Assembly: GCA_015062305.1 (NCBI GenBank)
Contig: SUUX01000011.1
Span: forward strand, 1-64,000
DNA length: 64,000 nt
Reading direction: 5' to 3'
Source: Alphaproteobacteria bacterium
Lineage (GTDB): Bacteria; Pseudomonadota; Alphaproteobacteria; RF32; CAG-239
Part shown: positions 18,435 to 26,585 of the stretch, piece by piece
Position numbering within the stretch: position 1 is the stretch's first letter
Layout of the letters: every line of letters begins with the position of its first letter
The notes under the pieces: model-generated
Databases searched by the model: none
The model's input: the letters and a program-made list of their open reading frames with translations, nothing else
Told to the model about the DNA's origin: nothing
Position numbers and translations under genes: made by a program

Positions 18435-18833
18435 ATGGAAATAGAAGAACTTATAGATAATTTTGAATTTCTCGACAATTGGGAAGACAAATACAGATAC
18501 ATTATTGAGTTAGGTGAGAAACTTCCTCTTTTAGAAGCTGAATATCATACAGACGAATGGAAGGTTCAAGGATGCCAGTCTCAAGTTTGGCTTGTTCCGC
18601 ATAAACAAGATGGCAAAATATTTTTCAAAGGAGACAGCGATGCCATGATAGTCAAGGGGTTGATAGCTGTTGTCCTCTCCATATATAACAATAAATCCCC
18701 ATCTGAAATTAAAGCGGTTGCAGTTGAAAATATTTTTGCTAAACTAGGTTTAAAAGAACACCTTTCGCCCAGTCGGCGCAATGGGCTTCTTTCTATGACC
18801 GAAAAAATAAGGTACTATGCCGAAATTTTATAA
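18435..18833 (+). CDS. sufE: Sulfur acceptor protein SufE
   Basis: A 132-residue SufE. The start at 18435 is preferred to an in-frame ATG at 18411 because SufE proteins begin with the IEELIDNFEFLDNWEDKY motif. The upstream ATG has a slightly better ribosome site, so this choice is not certain. The sulfur-accepting cysteine is C47 in VQGCQSQVW. It takes persulfide from SufS and passes it to SufB. It is the last suf gene, and a succinyl-CoA-ligase-like gene starts 14 bases later. Confidence 0.95.
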   Translation: MEIEELIDNFEFLDNWEDKYRYIIELGEKLPLLEAEYHTDEWKVQGCQSQVWLVPHKQDGKIFFKGDSDAMIVKGLIAVVLSIYNNKSPSEIKAVAVENIFAKLGLKEHLSPSRRNGLLSMTEKIRYYAEIL

Positions 18834-18847
18834 AAACAGGTAAGCCG

Positions 18848-20050
18848 ATGAATATTCATGAATATCAGGCCAAAAAAATACTCAGTCGCTACGGCGTAAA
18901 TATTCCCAAAGGGGGTGTCGCCTATACTCCTGAAGAGGCCAAAAGAGTAGCCTCTAAGGTTTCTGCCAGAGGCCCTTGGATGTTGAAAGCCCAAGTGCAA
19001 TCAGGTGCTCGCAAAAAAGGATATTTTTTAGAAAAAGAAGCCGGCAAGAGGGGTGGGATTCGTCTGGTAAAACTCAAAAAAGAAATCACCAAGCAAGCCG
19101 AGCAAATGCTTGGCTCAACTCTTGTAACTGTGCAAACCGGCCCCAAGGGCAAACCTGTTAGTCGCCTGTATGTGGAGGCCTATAATAAAGTTGAACGTAT
19201 TTTTTATGCAGGTATTGCTGTAGACAGAGAGAGCGCAACTCTAACCCTTTTGGTTGCGCCTATCAAGCAAGAAGAAATAACATCTCTCATCATAAACAGT
19301 CCTCACAAGATTTTACGTCTACCCTTGAGCCTCAACGGAAGAACTTCCCCAAGTCAAATAAAAGAAATTTTATCATTCTTAAAATTGCCTCCTCAAAGCG
19401 CAAAAAGCCTAAAATCTCTAATTCGAGGAATGCACAAGGTTTTTATTGAATACGATGCCACAATGGTAGAGATAAACCCTGTTGGATTGCTTCCAAGCGG
19501 AGATATCATAGCTCTAGACGCCAAAATATCTTTTGATGACAATGCCCTATATCGGCATCCGGATATTCGCAAGTTGCAAGATGATTACGAAACATCAGAG
19601 AGAGAGCTGAAAGCAATGCGCTCCAAATTTAGTTATAGTGAATTTGATGGTTCAATCGGGTGCATTGTCAATGGAGATGGGATAGCCTTGGCAGCGATGG
19701 ATATGCTTCGCAAAAAAGGGATTGGAACAGCGTGTTTCTTAAACGTAAAAGGTGGCGTAGACAAAGATAAGATCGCATCAGGTATAAAAATTATTTTAAC
19801 CAATCCTAGAGTTGAAGGCGTGCTGATTAATATTTTGGGAGGATTCTTGCGCTGCAACCTTATTGCCGAGGGAATAATTTTGGCAGCATCAGAAGTTGGC
19901 TTAAATGTTCCTTTGGTAGTGCGTTTTGAGGGGACAAATAAAGATGAGGCAAAAGATATTTTGCAGAAGTCAAAGTTTCCGATAACCTTGGCCGAAACTA
20001 TGGAAGATGCTATAAATCTGTTGGTGCAAGCAGTGGAGGAGAGTGATTAA
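18848..20050 (+). CDS. Divergent succinyl/malate-CoA ligase beta-like subunit (ATP-grasp)
   Basis: A 400-residue SucC relative opening with NIHEYQAKKILSRYGV. The ATP-grasp metal-site region VEINPV...LDAK is kept, including the glutamate and asparagine needed for catalysis in SucC. Several other positions differ. The nucleotide loop reads AQVQSGARKKG instead of the usual H-AGGRGKAGG pattern. The EGG-EIE segment is replaced by APIKQEEIT. The CoA-ligase domain has NVKGGVD and GGFLRCN where DVGGGA and GGIVRCD are typical. It is translationally coupled to an alpha-like subunit that lacks the phosphohistidine. The name is therefore structural only, and the substrate is unknown. Confidence 0.8.
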   Translation: MNIHEYQAKKILSRYGVNIPKGGVAYTPEEAKRVASKVSARGPWMLKAQVQSGARKKGYFLEKEAGKRGGIRLVKLKKEITKQAEQMLGSTLVTVQTGPKGKPVSRLYVEAYNKVERIFYAGIAVDRESATLTLLVAPIKQEEITSLIINSPHKILRLPLSLNGRTSPSQIKEILSFLKLPPQSAKSLKSLIRGMHKVFIEYDATMVEINPVGLLPSGDIIALDAKISFDDNALYRHPDIRKLQDDYETSERELKAMRSKFSYSEFDGSIGCIVNGDGIALAAMDMLRKKGIGTACFLNVKGGVDKDKIASGIKIILTNPRVEGVLINILGGFLRCNLIAEGIILAASEVGLNVPLVVRFEGTNKDEAKDILQKSKFPITLAETMEDAINLLVQAVEESD

Positions 20051-20919
20051 TGTCTATTCTCGTAAACAAAAATACCAAAGTTCTTTGCCAAGGGATTACA
20101 GGAACTCAGGCCACTTTCCACATTCGCAGGTCTTTAGAATACGGCACAAATGTTGTCGGAGGTATCACACCCGGCAAAGGGGGTGAGTTGCACTTGGGTT
20201 TGCCTGTGTTCAATACTGTAAAAGATGCCGTTGCTGAGACTGGAGCCACCGCAAGTGTTATGTATGTGCCTGCTGTTCATGTAAAATCAGCCATAAAAGA
20301 GGCCGCAGAAGCAGAGCTGGAATTGGTAGTATGCATTGCTGATAGTGTGCCTTTAAGAGATATGATGGAAATCAAGTCCATCTTAAGAGGCTCCAAAACA
20401 AAACTGATTGGCCCCAACACACCTGGCATCATTACCCCTGGCCAAGCAAGATTAGGCATCTTCCCCGAAAACATTCACAAACCTGGGCGCATAGGTGTTG
20501 TATCTCGTTCATCTACGCTAACATACGAAGCTGTTTTAGAGACAGCCAGAGCCGGGGAGGGACAATCTACTGTTATCGGTTTGGGAGATGATATGCTTAT
20601 TGGCATAGATTTTGTAGATGTTTTAGAGCATTTTCACAAAGATAAATCTACAAAAGCCATTGTTTTGATTGGGCAATTGGGAGGCACTTTTGAAGAAACA
20701 GTCGCCAATTACTACAAAAATCTGCCCAAACGCAAGCCTGTAATTGCTTTTGTGGCCGGAGACGCTATTCCTTATGGGCATAAAATGGGCTATGCTGGAG
20801 ATATCATCACTCATGGTCACATCACCGCCCAAGATAAAAAAGATGCCTTTGCAGAGGCAGGAATGATAGTTGTTGACAACATCAACGACATTCATTTGCG
20901 CTTGAAAGAATTAGAATGA
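20050..20919 (+). CDS. SucD-like CoA-ligase alpha subunit lacking the phosphohistidine
   Basis: A 289-residue protein colinear with E. coli SucD (MSIL-NKNTKV-CQG-TG-Q; GGITPGKGG; GLPVFNTV; SRS-TLTYEAV). The CoA-binding Rossmann domain is well kept. At the active site, the phosphorylated histidine of the G-HAG-I motif is replaced by tyrosine (Y248 in KMGYAGDII). The glutamate that orients it is replaced by glutamine (Q209 in LIGQLGG). The GPNCPG cysteine is threonine and SRSGT is SRSST. Two histidines at 255 and 257 lie just downstream. It overlaps the beta-like gene by one base and comF by four. Normal phosphohistidine catalysis looks impossible; a changed mechanism or a regulatory role is inferred. 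Confidence 0.82.
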   Translation: MSILVNKNTKVLCQGITGTQATFHIRRSLEYGTNVVGGITPGKGGELHLGLPVFNTVKDAVAETGATASVMYVPAVHVKSAIKEAAEAELELVVCIADSVPLRDMMEIKSILRGSKTKLIGPNTPGIITPGQARLGIFPENIHKPGRIGVVSRSSTLTYEAVLETARAGEGQSTVIGLGDDMLIGIDFVDVLEHFHKDKSTKAIVLIGQLGGTFEETVANYYKNLPKRKPVIAFVAGDAIPYGHKMGYAGDIITHGHITAQDKKDAFAEAGMIVVDNINDIHLRLKELE

Positions 20920-21635
20920 ACATTTGGGAGCAGCTACTCAATTTATTTTTACCTCCTCGTTGCCTTAAGTGCGGCAAGGTTCTAAAAGACGATAGAGGTC
21001 TTTGTTCTCATTGTATGTCTGAGATTAATTTTATCACCGAGCCATATTGTTATCAATGCGGGCATCCTTTTGAGTTTCTCGAAGAAAAAAAGGGTAAACT
21101 TCTATGTGGCAATTGTCTCAAAAGCAAACGAAGTGTTTTCAGGTATAGTCGGTCTGCTTTTGCTTATGATGAAAGTTCTCGCAAGCTAATCTTGGATTTC
21201 AAATTTCACGACCACACAGAAAATGCCAAGTTTTTAGCGCAAACCATGTTCGTCTGCGGAGAAGACATCTTCAAAGAAGGTATAGATTTAATTATTCCCG
21301 TGCCATTGCATTATAGCCGGCTTGTGGGACGGCGCTACAATCAATCGGCTTTTTTAGCCAAAGAGCTATCAAAGATAAGCGGCATAAATTTTGACAATCT
21401 TAATCTTGTTAGGCACAAAAAGACCAGACCACAAGTGGAACTGTCCGGAGCAGAAAGGCGCAGAAATGTAAAAGACGTTTTTAGTGTGAAGCATCACCAA
21501 AAGATAAAAGGATTAAGAATTTTGCTCATAGATGATGTCCTTACTACAGGAGCCACTCTTCAAGAATGTGCAAAAGCATTACGCAAAGCAGGAGCAAAGT
21601 CTGTAGATACTCTAACCGCCGGAAGAGTAATATAG
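20916..21635 (+). CDS. comF: ComF family phosphoribosyltransferase-like protein
   Basis: A 239-residue ComF protein. An N-terminal zinc-finger region has paired CxxC motifs (CLKCGK, CSHC, CYQCGH, CGNC). A C-terminal type-I phosphoribosyltransferase domain carries the PRPP loop ILLIDDVLTTGATL. The family assists DNA uptake in competent bacteria and is widespread in others with unclear use. It overlaps the sucD-like gene by four bases, so it is co-translated. It converges on the YgjV-like gene with 14 bases between. Confidence 0.93.
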   Translation: MNIWEQLLNLFLPPRCLKCGKVLKDDRGLCSHCMSEINFITEPYCYQCGHPFEFLEEKKGKLLCGNCLKSKRSVFRYSRSAFAYDESSRKLILDFKFHDHTENAKFLAQTMFVCGEDIFKEGIDLIIPVPLHYSRLVGRRYNQSAFLAKELSKISGINFDNLNLVRHKKTRPQVELSGAERRRNVKDVFSVKHHQKIKGLRILLIDDVLTTGATLQECAKALRKAGAKSVDTLTAGRVI

Positions 21636-21649
21636 AGTTAGTTTGAAAA

Positions 21650-22147
21650 TTACTTTTTGTGTTTGACAATCTGCACAGCGGTCCAAACGCACAAAGATAT
21701 GTTTGCCACAACTCCGGAATATGCTTGCACATAAAAATTATGAGTTCCCCATAATACCATATTCACAAACATAGCATAACGTATTTGTTGGTCATTTTTT
21801 GCCCAATATACGCAAACAGTGTACAGGGCAACAGAGGCTATAGGCAACCATCCGATTATTCCAATATTATTAGAAATAGCTCCAACAATTATAGAAGAAA
21901 TGGCTATAACAAATGTGACAGACTTAGAAAGTTTGTCTTTATATGACAAAACATTTCGGATAACGCTGGCAATGCTTATTATCAAAGCGGCATAAGCAGA
22001 TAAGACCCACGTAGCCAAAGAGCCAAAAAAAGCATCCCAAATCTGCCAAAACATACTGTCCTTTTTGCTTTTTTGCATGACAGATATTGCAATACAGACA
22101 GCCGACATAAAAGAAAAAATATTTCCGATAATTAAGTGTGTTTGCAT
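21650..22147 (-). CDS. YgjV-like inner-membrane protein
   Basis: A 165-residue polytopic protein with five or six predicted helices and short loops. Features such as the paired-helix N-terminus and the W-PI-S-ALYTVC segment fit the YgjV (Imp-YgjV) family, whose role is unknown. It stands alone on the minus strand. No terminator was seen in the 14 bases between its stop and comF. A vitamin-transporter-like fold is another possibility. Confidence 0.65.
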   Translation of the reverse strand: MQTHLIIGNIFSFMSAVCIAISVMQKSKKDSMFWQIWDAFFGSLATWVLSAYAALIISIASVIRNVLSYKDKLSKSVTFVIAISSIIVGAISNNIGIIGWLPIASVALYTVCVYWAKNDQQIRYAMFVNMVLWGTHNFYVQAYSGVVANISLCVWTAVQIVKHKK

Positions 22148-22340
22148 AAAATTTACCTCTTTTCTGTTTTTTATCTCGCTAAATTCAATATTTCAAGAAT
22201 TATTATCAAAAGTCCGATAAATTTGGCTAGATTGGAATTTTGGGGAACAGAATGTCAGACTTTACAGGAAGATTGGTTTTCATAATAAAAAAAGCTCCAT
22301 AAAGGGGCGAGTCTATAAAAAGCCCAAAGATATTGTGTTT

Positions 22341-23414
22341 CTAAAAATTTCCTCTACCTAATTTTTTAATATCAATAACATGTCGATATTGTTTTGTTGA
22401 GCTTTCACGGATATTTGATGCTTGAGAAGGTAGTGTTATTCCTCGCAATGCTGATATTTTACCTTTATCAGGATTACATTCAATATTTTTATGATTGTTT
22501 TTGTGTTGCGTGTATAAAGCCAATTTTTTTTCCATAGCATCGACTATTTGTTGTGTTTTTCCTTCAGCTAATTGGATATTTAAGGCACACCAACATAAAA
22601 ACTGGTTTTCAACATCACTAATGTTTACTTTTTTCTCAGATATTTGATTGTAGTGATTTATTACATTTTGACATAAATTTTTATCAAAATCATATATTTT
22701 ATAAAAATCAGCAGTTCTTGTATTTACCCCACTTATACCAAAATCAAAAACGCCCTGCAAAATATTTACATTATTAGATAAATCAACCCCGATGTTGCCG
22801 GGATGTATATCATTATGGCAACACACCAGATCATCTTCTGAATTATTGTGAGGATGTAATGATATTCCATATTGTCTCAGTATTTCTCGTATTTGCTGCT
22901 TATCTTGTTTCATTGGGTCAAGATGACGCTTATCTTCAATATGCACCTCATTTAAGGGAATAGAATGTAATTCAGCTAAGAATGTTGCTAACTCGGTTGC
23001 AAATAATATTTTTTTATCCTTAGGTAAGGCATCATAATCTGATTTGGTTAATTCTGTTCCTTTTATTTTTTCGTGTATTGCAAAAGGATACTCTCCTTCA
23101 ACAAGTGAAACTTTAGATATTCTTGTGCTTTTTATAAACGGAAATATAGCATTTGTTACTTTACTTTCTGATCTTAAGTCTTCTAGCGAAATATTATTTT
23201 TATCTTTAAGATTATTATTTTTGGGAAATCTTAAAATGTATTGGTCATTTACATCAACTACACAAAATTGTCCTTTTGTAGTAAGAGATGTTAACACAGA
23301 AGCATCATTAAACACAAAATTTGTAGTTTCTAAAGGAGATACCTTGAGAATTTCAGCAACAGCGGAAGCCGAAAAACTTTCTTTGCCAGCAAAAATGTTT
23401 TCGTAATCAAGCAT
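22341..23414 (-). CDS. APH-fold phosphotransferase (aminoglycoside/choline kinase-like)
   Basis: A 357-residue protein with the kinase-like fold of the APH family. Brenner's motif HNDIHPGNIGVD gives the catalytic Asp and metal-binding Asn, and the DFG-like GVFDFGISG follows. An N-terminal lobe has strand patterns such as QYILRFPKNN. The substrate could be an aminoglycoside, choline, homoserine or a sugar; nothing in the neighbours decides. The C-terminal 60 residues are variable and polar. It is monocistronic, flanked by the tRNA-Thr region and the YgjV-like gene. Confidence 0.75.
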   Translation of the reverse strand: MLDYENIFAGKESFSASAVAEILKVSPLETTNFVFNDASVLTSLTTKGQFCVVDVNDQYILRFPKNNNLKDKNNISLEDLRSESKVTNAIFPFIKSTRISKVSLVEGEYPFAIHEKIKGTELTKSDYDALPKDKKILFATELATFLAELHSIPLNEVHIEDKRHLDPMKQDKQQIREILRQYGISLHPHNNSEDDLVCCHNDIHPGNIGVDLSNNVNILQGVFDFGISGVNTRTADFYKIYDFDKNLCQNVINHYNQISEKKVNISDVENQFLCWCALNIQLAEGKTQQIVDAMEKKLALYTQHKNNHKNIECNPDKGKISALRGITLPSQASNIRESSTKQYRHVIDIKKLGRGNF

Positions 23415-23565
23415 AGTATAAACTCTTACAAATTTTTATAACAATAATTGTATCATACAATTTAAATAATGTATAGTTTATAATACAACACTCTGATAAT
23501 TAATGAAAATTGCTATTTTCGAAAACGAAACAATCGGATTTTGCATAAACCAACCCCGATAAAGC

Positions 23566-23592
23566 AAAAACCGCCCACGATGAGGCGGTTTT
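23566..23592 (-). terminator. Hairpin terminator distal to the tRNA-Thr repeat
   Basis: An AAAACCGCC/GGCGGTTTT stem with an eight-base loop. On the minus strand the stem is followed by TTTTTG. It sits just past the 3'-end copy of tRNA-Thr, where a tRNA terminator would be expected. Confidence 0.65.
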
Positions 23593-23596
23593 CAAA

Positions 23597-23616
23597 AATG
23601 GTGCCGCTGGCAAGAA
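23597..23616 (-). repeat. Duplicate of tRNA-Thr 3' end (direct repeat, copy 1)
   Basis: The 20 bases are identical to 23795-23814, which cover the acceptor-stem 3' strand, CCA and two flanking bases of tRNA-Thr. The two copies are 198 bases apart in the same direction. No similarity to the rest of the tRNA extends past this copy, so it is not a decayed second tRNA. Such 3'-end copies are typical of attachment-site duplication by tyrosine integrases. Confidence 0.75.
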
Positions 23617-23763
23617 AGGGTACTCCCTCTCATTTTATTCGAGGGTCCTCCTCGTGTCGTAGGGTTCAAACATCGCATTTCGCTAAGCTCAATGCTTGTT
23701 TTCGCCAACTATCCACTCCGGACGTTGCTTCACAAGCCCGATCCTAGCCATTGGCAAATACCA

Positions 23764-23795
23764 TTAAAAAAACCTCCATAAAGGAGGTCTTTTTA
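23764..23795 (-). terminator. Terminator of tRNA-Thr
   Basis: An ACCTCC/GGAGGT stem with a short loop and seven T on the minus strand, immediately after the tRNA 3' end. Confidence 0.75.
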
Positions 23796-23796
23796 A

Positions 23797-23871
23797 TGGT
23801 GCCGCTGGCAAGAATCGGACTTGCGACCCCGTCATTACCAATGACGTGCTCTACCACTGAGCTACAGCGGC
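23797..23871 (-). tRNA. tRNA-Thr (GGT anticodon)
   Basis: Read on the minus strand, the 75 bases fold as a tRNA: acceptor GCCGCTG/CAGCGGC, D-arm GCTCAGTGGTAGAGC, anticodon stem CGTCA/TGACG with loop TTGGTAA, T-stem GCAAG/CTTGC. An encoded ACCA forms the 3' end. Anticodon GGT decodes ACC/ACU threonine codons. The T-loop is TCCGATT, slightly off the usual TTCGANT. Confidence 0.93.
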
Positions 23872-24045
23872 ACAATACTTTATGCGAAAGGTAACATACC
23901 AAACATTTTGCAAAAATCAAGTGTTGTTTTAAAATTTTTATATATTTTTTTTGATATTTAGCAAAATTCACATCACATCAGTTGTTATTATTGATTTTTT
24001 AATCTTATTTCGCTAGTCTGACTGTATAATGTTAAGGATTATAAA

Positions 24046-24186
24046 ATGACTGAAATCAAAAAAAACAAAAGCCGAAAAGAGTTGCGCTTTGAACGGGAAG
24101 CCAAAGCTCTGCAAAAAAATTTGCAAAAACGCAAGCGTCAGCAAGAGCTAAGAGAAAAGGCAAAAAAGGAGAAGAATAATGGATAG
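24046..24186 (+). CDS. Small basic protein overlapping the start of murA
   Basis: A 46-residue reading frame, ATG at 24046 after an AAGGAT ribosome site. It is very rich in K, R, E and Q ([20 protein letters not shown] at the start) and predicted to be one long helix. Its stop overlaps the murA start by eight bases, and its 3' end supplies the AAGGAGAAG ribosome site for murA, so the two are probably coupled in translation. No known family is recognised. It may be a leader peptide or a small nucleic-acid-binding protein. Confidence 0.6.
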   Translation: MTEIKKNKSRKELRFEREAKALQKNLQKRKRQQELREKAKKEKNNG

Positions 24187-25477
24187 AATCAAAATTCACG
24201 GAGGCAAACCGCTAGAGGGAAAAATTTTTATCAGTGGCGCCAAAAACGCTGCTCTACCATTGATCTGTGCTAGCCTTTTGACTGATGAAACCATTACGCT
24301 CACTAATATGCCAATCCTTTCCGATATTAGGGCAATGAATAAGCTATTAGAACAATTAGGGACTCAAATAGACGAATTTGATGACTATGTAGATAATCAC
24401 CCTGCCAAAACATATTCCTATCGCACCAAAGAAGCCACAAGCTTGGTGGCTCCTTATGATTATGTTCGTAAAATGCGTGCTTCATACTACGTTCTGGGGC
24501 CTTTGTTAGCCCGTTATGGTAAATGTGAATTATCACTGCCCGGAGGTTGTGCCATCGGCGCCCGTCCGATGGATATCCACTTAGCAGCACTAGAGCAAAT
24601 GGGCGCTCATATTGAAATTAAAAATGGTTATGTCTTTGCCGAAACTCAGGGCCGCCTCAAAGGAACTCATATAATCTTTCCTGGGGTGTCTGTAGGTGCC
24701 ACCTGCAATATCCTTATGGCTGCCGTATTGGCAGAAGGCCGCACTGTTCTTGAAAATGCAGCAAAAGAGCCAGAAATTGGAGATTTAGCAAATTTGCTTA
24801 ATGCAATGGGTGCCAAAATCGAAGGTATTGGTACCGCTGTGTTGACGATTGATGGTGTCGAAAAATTGCACGGAGCCAAACATAAGGTTATTGCCGACAG
24901 AATAGAGGCCGGCTCATATGCTGTTGCTGCGGCCATCACCAGAGGCAAAATAGAATTAATAAACGCTCAAGCCGAAACTTTGCGCCGTCCGTTGCAAGTA
25001 CTCAAAGATATGGGCGTAAAAATTAGTGAAACACCAAAAGGAATATTAGTTGATGCCAAAGGATGCCAATTGTTTGGAAAAGATATTATGACAGAGCCTT
25101 TCCCTGGCTTTCCTACCGATTTACAGGCACAATTTTTAGCCCTTATGTTAACAGCCGAAGGCGCTGCAATGGTAACAGAAACCATCTTTGAAAATCGTTT
25201 TATGCACGTGCCGGAGCTATTACGTATGGGTGCAAATATCAACGTTCATGGTCATGCTTCGGCCATTGTTAGAGGCGTCAAAAAATTGTCTGGTGCGCAA
25301 GTGATGGCAACGGACCTCAGAGCATCATTTGCTCTGATTCTTGCTGGATTGGTGGCAGAGGGAGAAACTATTGTCAACCGTGTATATCATCTGGACAGAG
25401 GCTATGAGAGATTAGAAGAAAAACTCAAATCTGTTGGTGCAGATATAGAACGCATAAAAGATAACGAAGAGGAGTAA
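24179..25477 (+). CDS. murA: UDP-N-acetylglucosamine 1-carboxyvinyltransferase MurA
   Basis: A 432-residue MurA, which makes the first committed step of peptidoglycan synthesis by adding enolpyruvate to UDP-GlcNAc. The SGAKNAALP substrate loop and catalytic C124 in [10 protein letters not shown] are present, so it should be fosfomycin-sensitive. The RASYYVLGP stretch and [14 protein letters not shown] near the C-terminus are also conserved. Length is slightly above the usual 418-430. It is coupled to the small basic gene upstream and followed at 7 bases by a lipoprotein gene. Confidence 0.97.
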   Translation: MDRIKIHGGKPLEGKIFISGAKNAALPLICASLLTDETITLTNMPILSDIRAMNKLLEQLGTQIDEFDDYVDNHPAKTYSYRTKEATSLVAPYDYVRKMRASYYVLGPLLARYGKCELSLPGGCAIGARPMDIHLAALEQMGAHIEIKNGYVFAETQGRLKGTHIIFPGVSVGATCNILMAAVLAEGRTVLENAAKEPEIGDLANLLNAMGAKIEGIGTAVLTIDGVEKLHGAKHKVIADRIEAGSYAVAAAITRGKIELINAQAETLRRPLQVLKDMGVKISETPKGILVDAKGCQLFGKDIMTEPFPGFPTDLQAQFLALMLTAEGAAMVTETIFENRFMHVPELLRMGANINVHGHASAIVRGVKKLSGAQVMATDLRASFALILAGLVAEGETIVNRVYHLDRGYERLEEKLKSVGADIERIKDNEEE

Positions 25478-25484
25478 TTTTCTT

Positions 25485-25871
25485 ATGAAAAAATATATAC
25501 TTGCACTTTTTGCTGTTTTCATACTGGGAGCTTGTTCTTCCAAAGTCGGATTCGCAGGTAAAACATACATACTGCAAAATGCAATGGAGCCTGCAAAAGT
25601 TATTATTGGTTTTGATGCGAACGAGCCAAAATTTTACGGATCTGTGGTCAACCGCTATTTTGGAGGATATTCTATAAACGGTTCAAACATAAGCCTCCAA
25701 CCGGAAGGAGCCACGATGATGATGGGGCCGGAAGCCGAAATGAAAGCAGAGGCAGAATGGTTGCAATATCTGCTACAAATAACAGAATATACTTTAAAAG
25801 GTAACGAGCTAATTCTTAAAACCAAAACAGGCAAAGAGTTTTTGTTAAAAGAGACTAGCGTAGAGGATTAA
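25485..25871 (+). CDS. Small META/HslJ-like lipoprotein
   Basis: A 128-residue protein with a signal peptide ending in LGAC (lipobox, Cys at about 17). The mature part has the META-domain pattern: a GxTY strand, an N-YFGGY-INGSNISL segment, T-MMGP, and a final LKGNELILKT strand pair. META domains occur in the heat-stress lipoprotein HslJ and in secreted inhibitors or adhesins. It lies 7 bases after murA, probably in the same operon. It overlaps the next, convergent gene by 17 bases. Confidence 0.75.
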   Translation: MKKYILALFAVFILGACSSKVGFAGKTYILQNAMEPAKVIIGFDANEPKFYGSVVNRYFGGYSINGSNISLQPEGATMMMGPEAEMKAEAEWLQYLLQITEYTLKGNELILKTKTGKEFLLKETSVED

Positions 25872-26454
25872 TTGCCATATCTCTTATTTCAAAAGCGGCA
25901 GGCTGATTTGGCTTACCGATAAGGGTTATTGCAAATTTAACAGGAGTTTGAGCAATATGCATTGCTAACACCTTTTCTTCGTTTACAACAAAAATAAACC
26001 CTTCTTCAGAATGCCTGATTGCAAAACTATAATAAGCATTGGGCTTTATTAGTATTGCATCTTTTTCCAAAACCAATAATTTGTTTTTATATAATTTAAT
26101 TTTATTTGTGTTTGCAGAAATTGTCATCTCCACATCGTACAAATCTTTTTCTTTCTCCATGGCAAAATGTAGTTCTGTAGCTTGTGTAAGGCTCATTAGT
26201 TGAAAATTTATTTCAAAGTTTCCCTTTAATATTTCAGGTTTTTCCAATGTTACAGCCGTTGAACCGATAGCCTCCTGCACATAAAAATAGTCTTCATTAA
26301 TTTCAATCACTGCATTGTCCGGATTCTTTACCCATAAGGACAACTGCTCTGGCGAAATGTATTTTTTGTTTTGGGAAGCTGTGGTTTGCAATATCCTAGC
26401 CCCTAAAACTACGGTTACTAAAATAAAAAATCCAAGAAACAAATATTTTTTCAT
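25855..26454 (-). CDS. Membrane-anchored exported protein of unknown function
   Basis: A 199-residue protein with an uncleaved-looking N-terminal helix (residues 4-22, FLGFFILVTVVLGARI) and a beta-rich exterior domain. Segments such as NFEINFQLMS and LHFAMEKEKDLYDVEMTI suggest a jelly-roll or concanavalin-like sandwich, but this is only a pattern impression. It is convergent with the META lipoprotein gene. No motif points to an enzyme. Confidence 0.65.
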   Translation of the reverse strand: MKKYLFLGFFILVTVVLGARILQTTASQNKKYISPEQLSLWVKNPDNAVIEINEDYFYVQEAIGSTAVTLEKPEILKGNFEINFQLMSLTQATELHFAMEKEKDLYDVEMTISANTNKIKLYKNKLLVLEKDAILIKPNAYYSFAIRHSEEGFIFVVNEEKVLAMHIAQTPVKFAITLIGKPNQPAAFEIRDMAINPLR

Positions 26455-26585
26455 GTTTTTACCTTAAAAAGTCTTTGTTTTTATATAAATGTAGTGCTTT
26501 TTGTTCATTTTTGTATTGAATTTATTTGTAAAACAGATACTCTAACATTTCTTTTATTTCAATTAATTTTAAAGGACAAGATAAG

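Larger units (their letters stand above)
23415..24045. other. Non-coding region around tRNA-Thr with a 3'-end duplication
   Basis: About 630 bases without a supportable protein gene. It holds a tRNA-Thr gene on the minus strand, two hairpin terminators and a 20-base direct repeat of the tRNA 3' end. The roughly 178 bases between the repeats are GC-richer than the surroundings and contain two plausible stems on the minus strand (CCCTC/GAGGG at about 23635, and AAACA-GCATT/AATGC-TGTTT at about 23665-23700). They could be a remnant of an integrated element or an unrecognised small RNA. Confidence 0.55.

Noticed and set aside
22280..22320. Hairpin near the 3' end of the APH-fold gene
   Set aside because: On the minus strand, where it would be needed, the stem has an internal C-A mismatch; too weak to call as a terminator.
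23541..23747. A 68-codon plus-strand frame over the tRNA duplicate region
   Set aside because: It runs through a terminator hairpin and the repeated tRNA end and has no ribosome site; treated as non-coding.
23617..23794. Possible tmRNA or two-piece tmRNA fragment
   Set aside because: A CCA-ending tRNA-like 3' end is present, but no tag-peptide coding segment or matching tRNA-like 5' part was found, and the CCA end is explained by the tRNA-Thr duplication.
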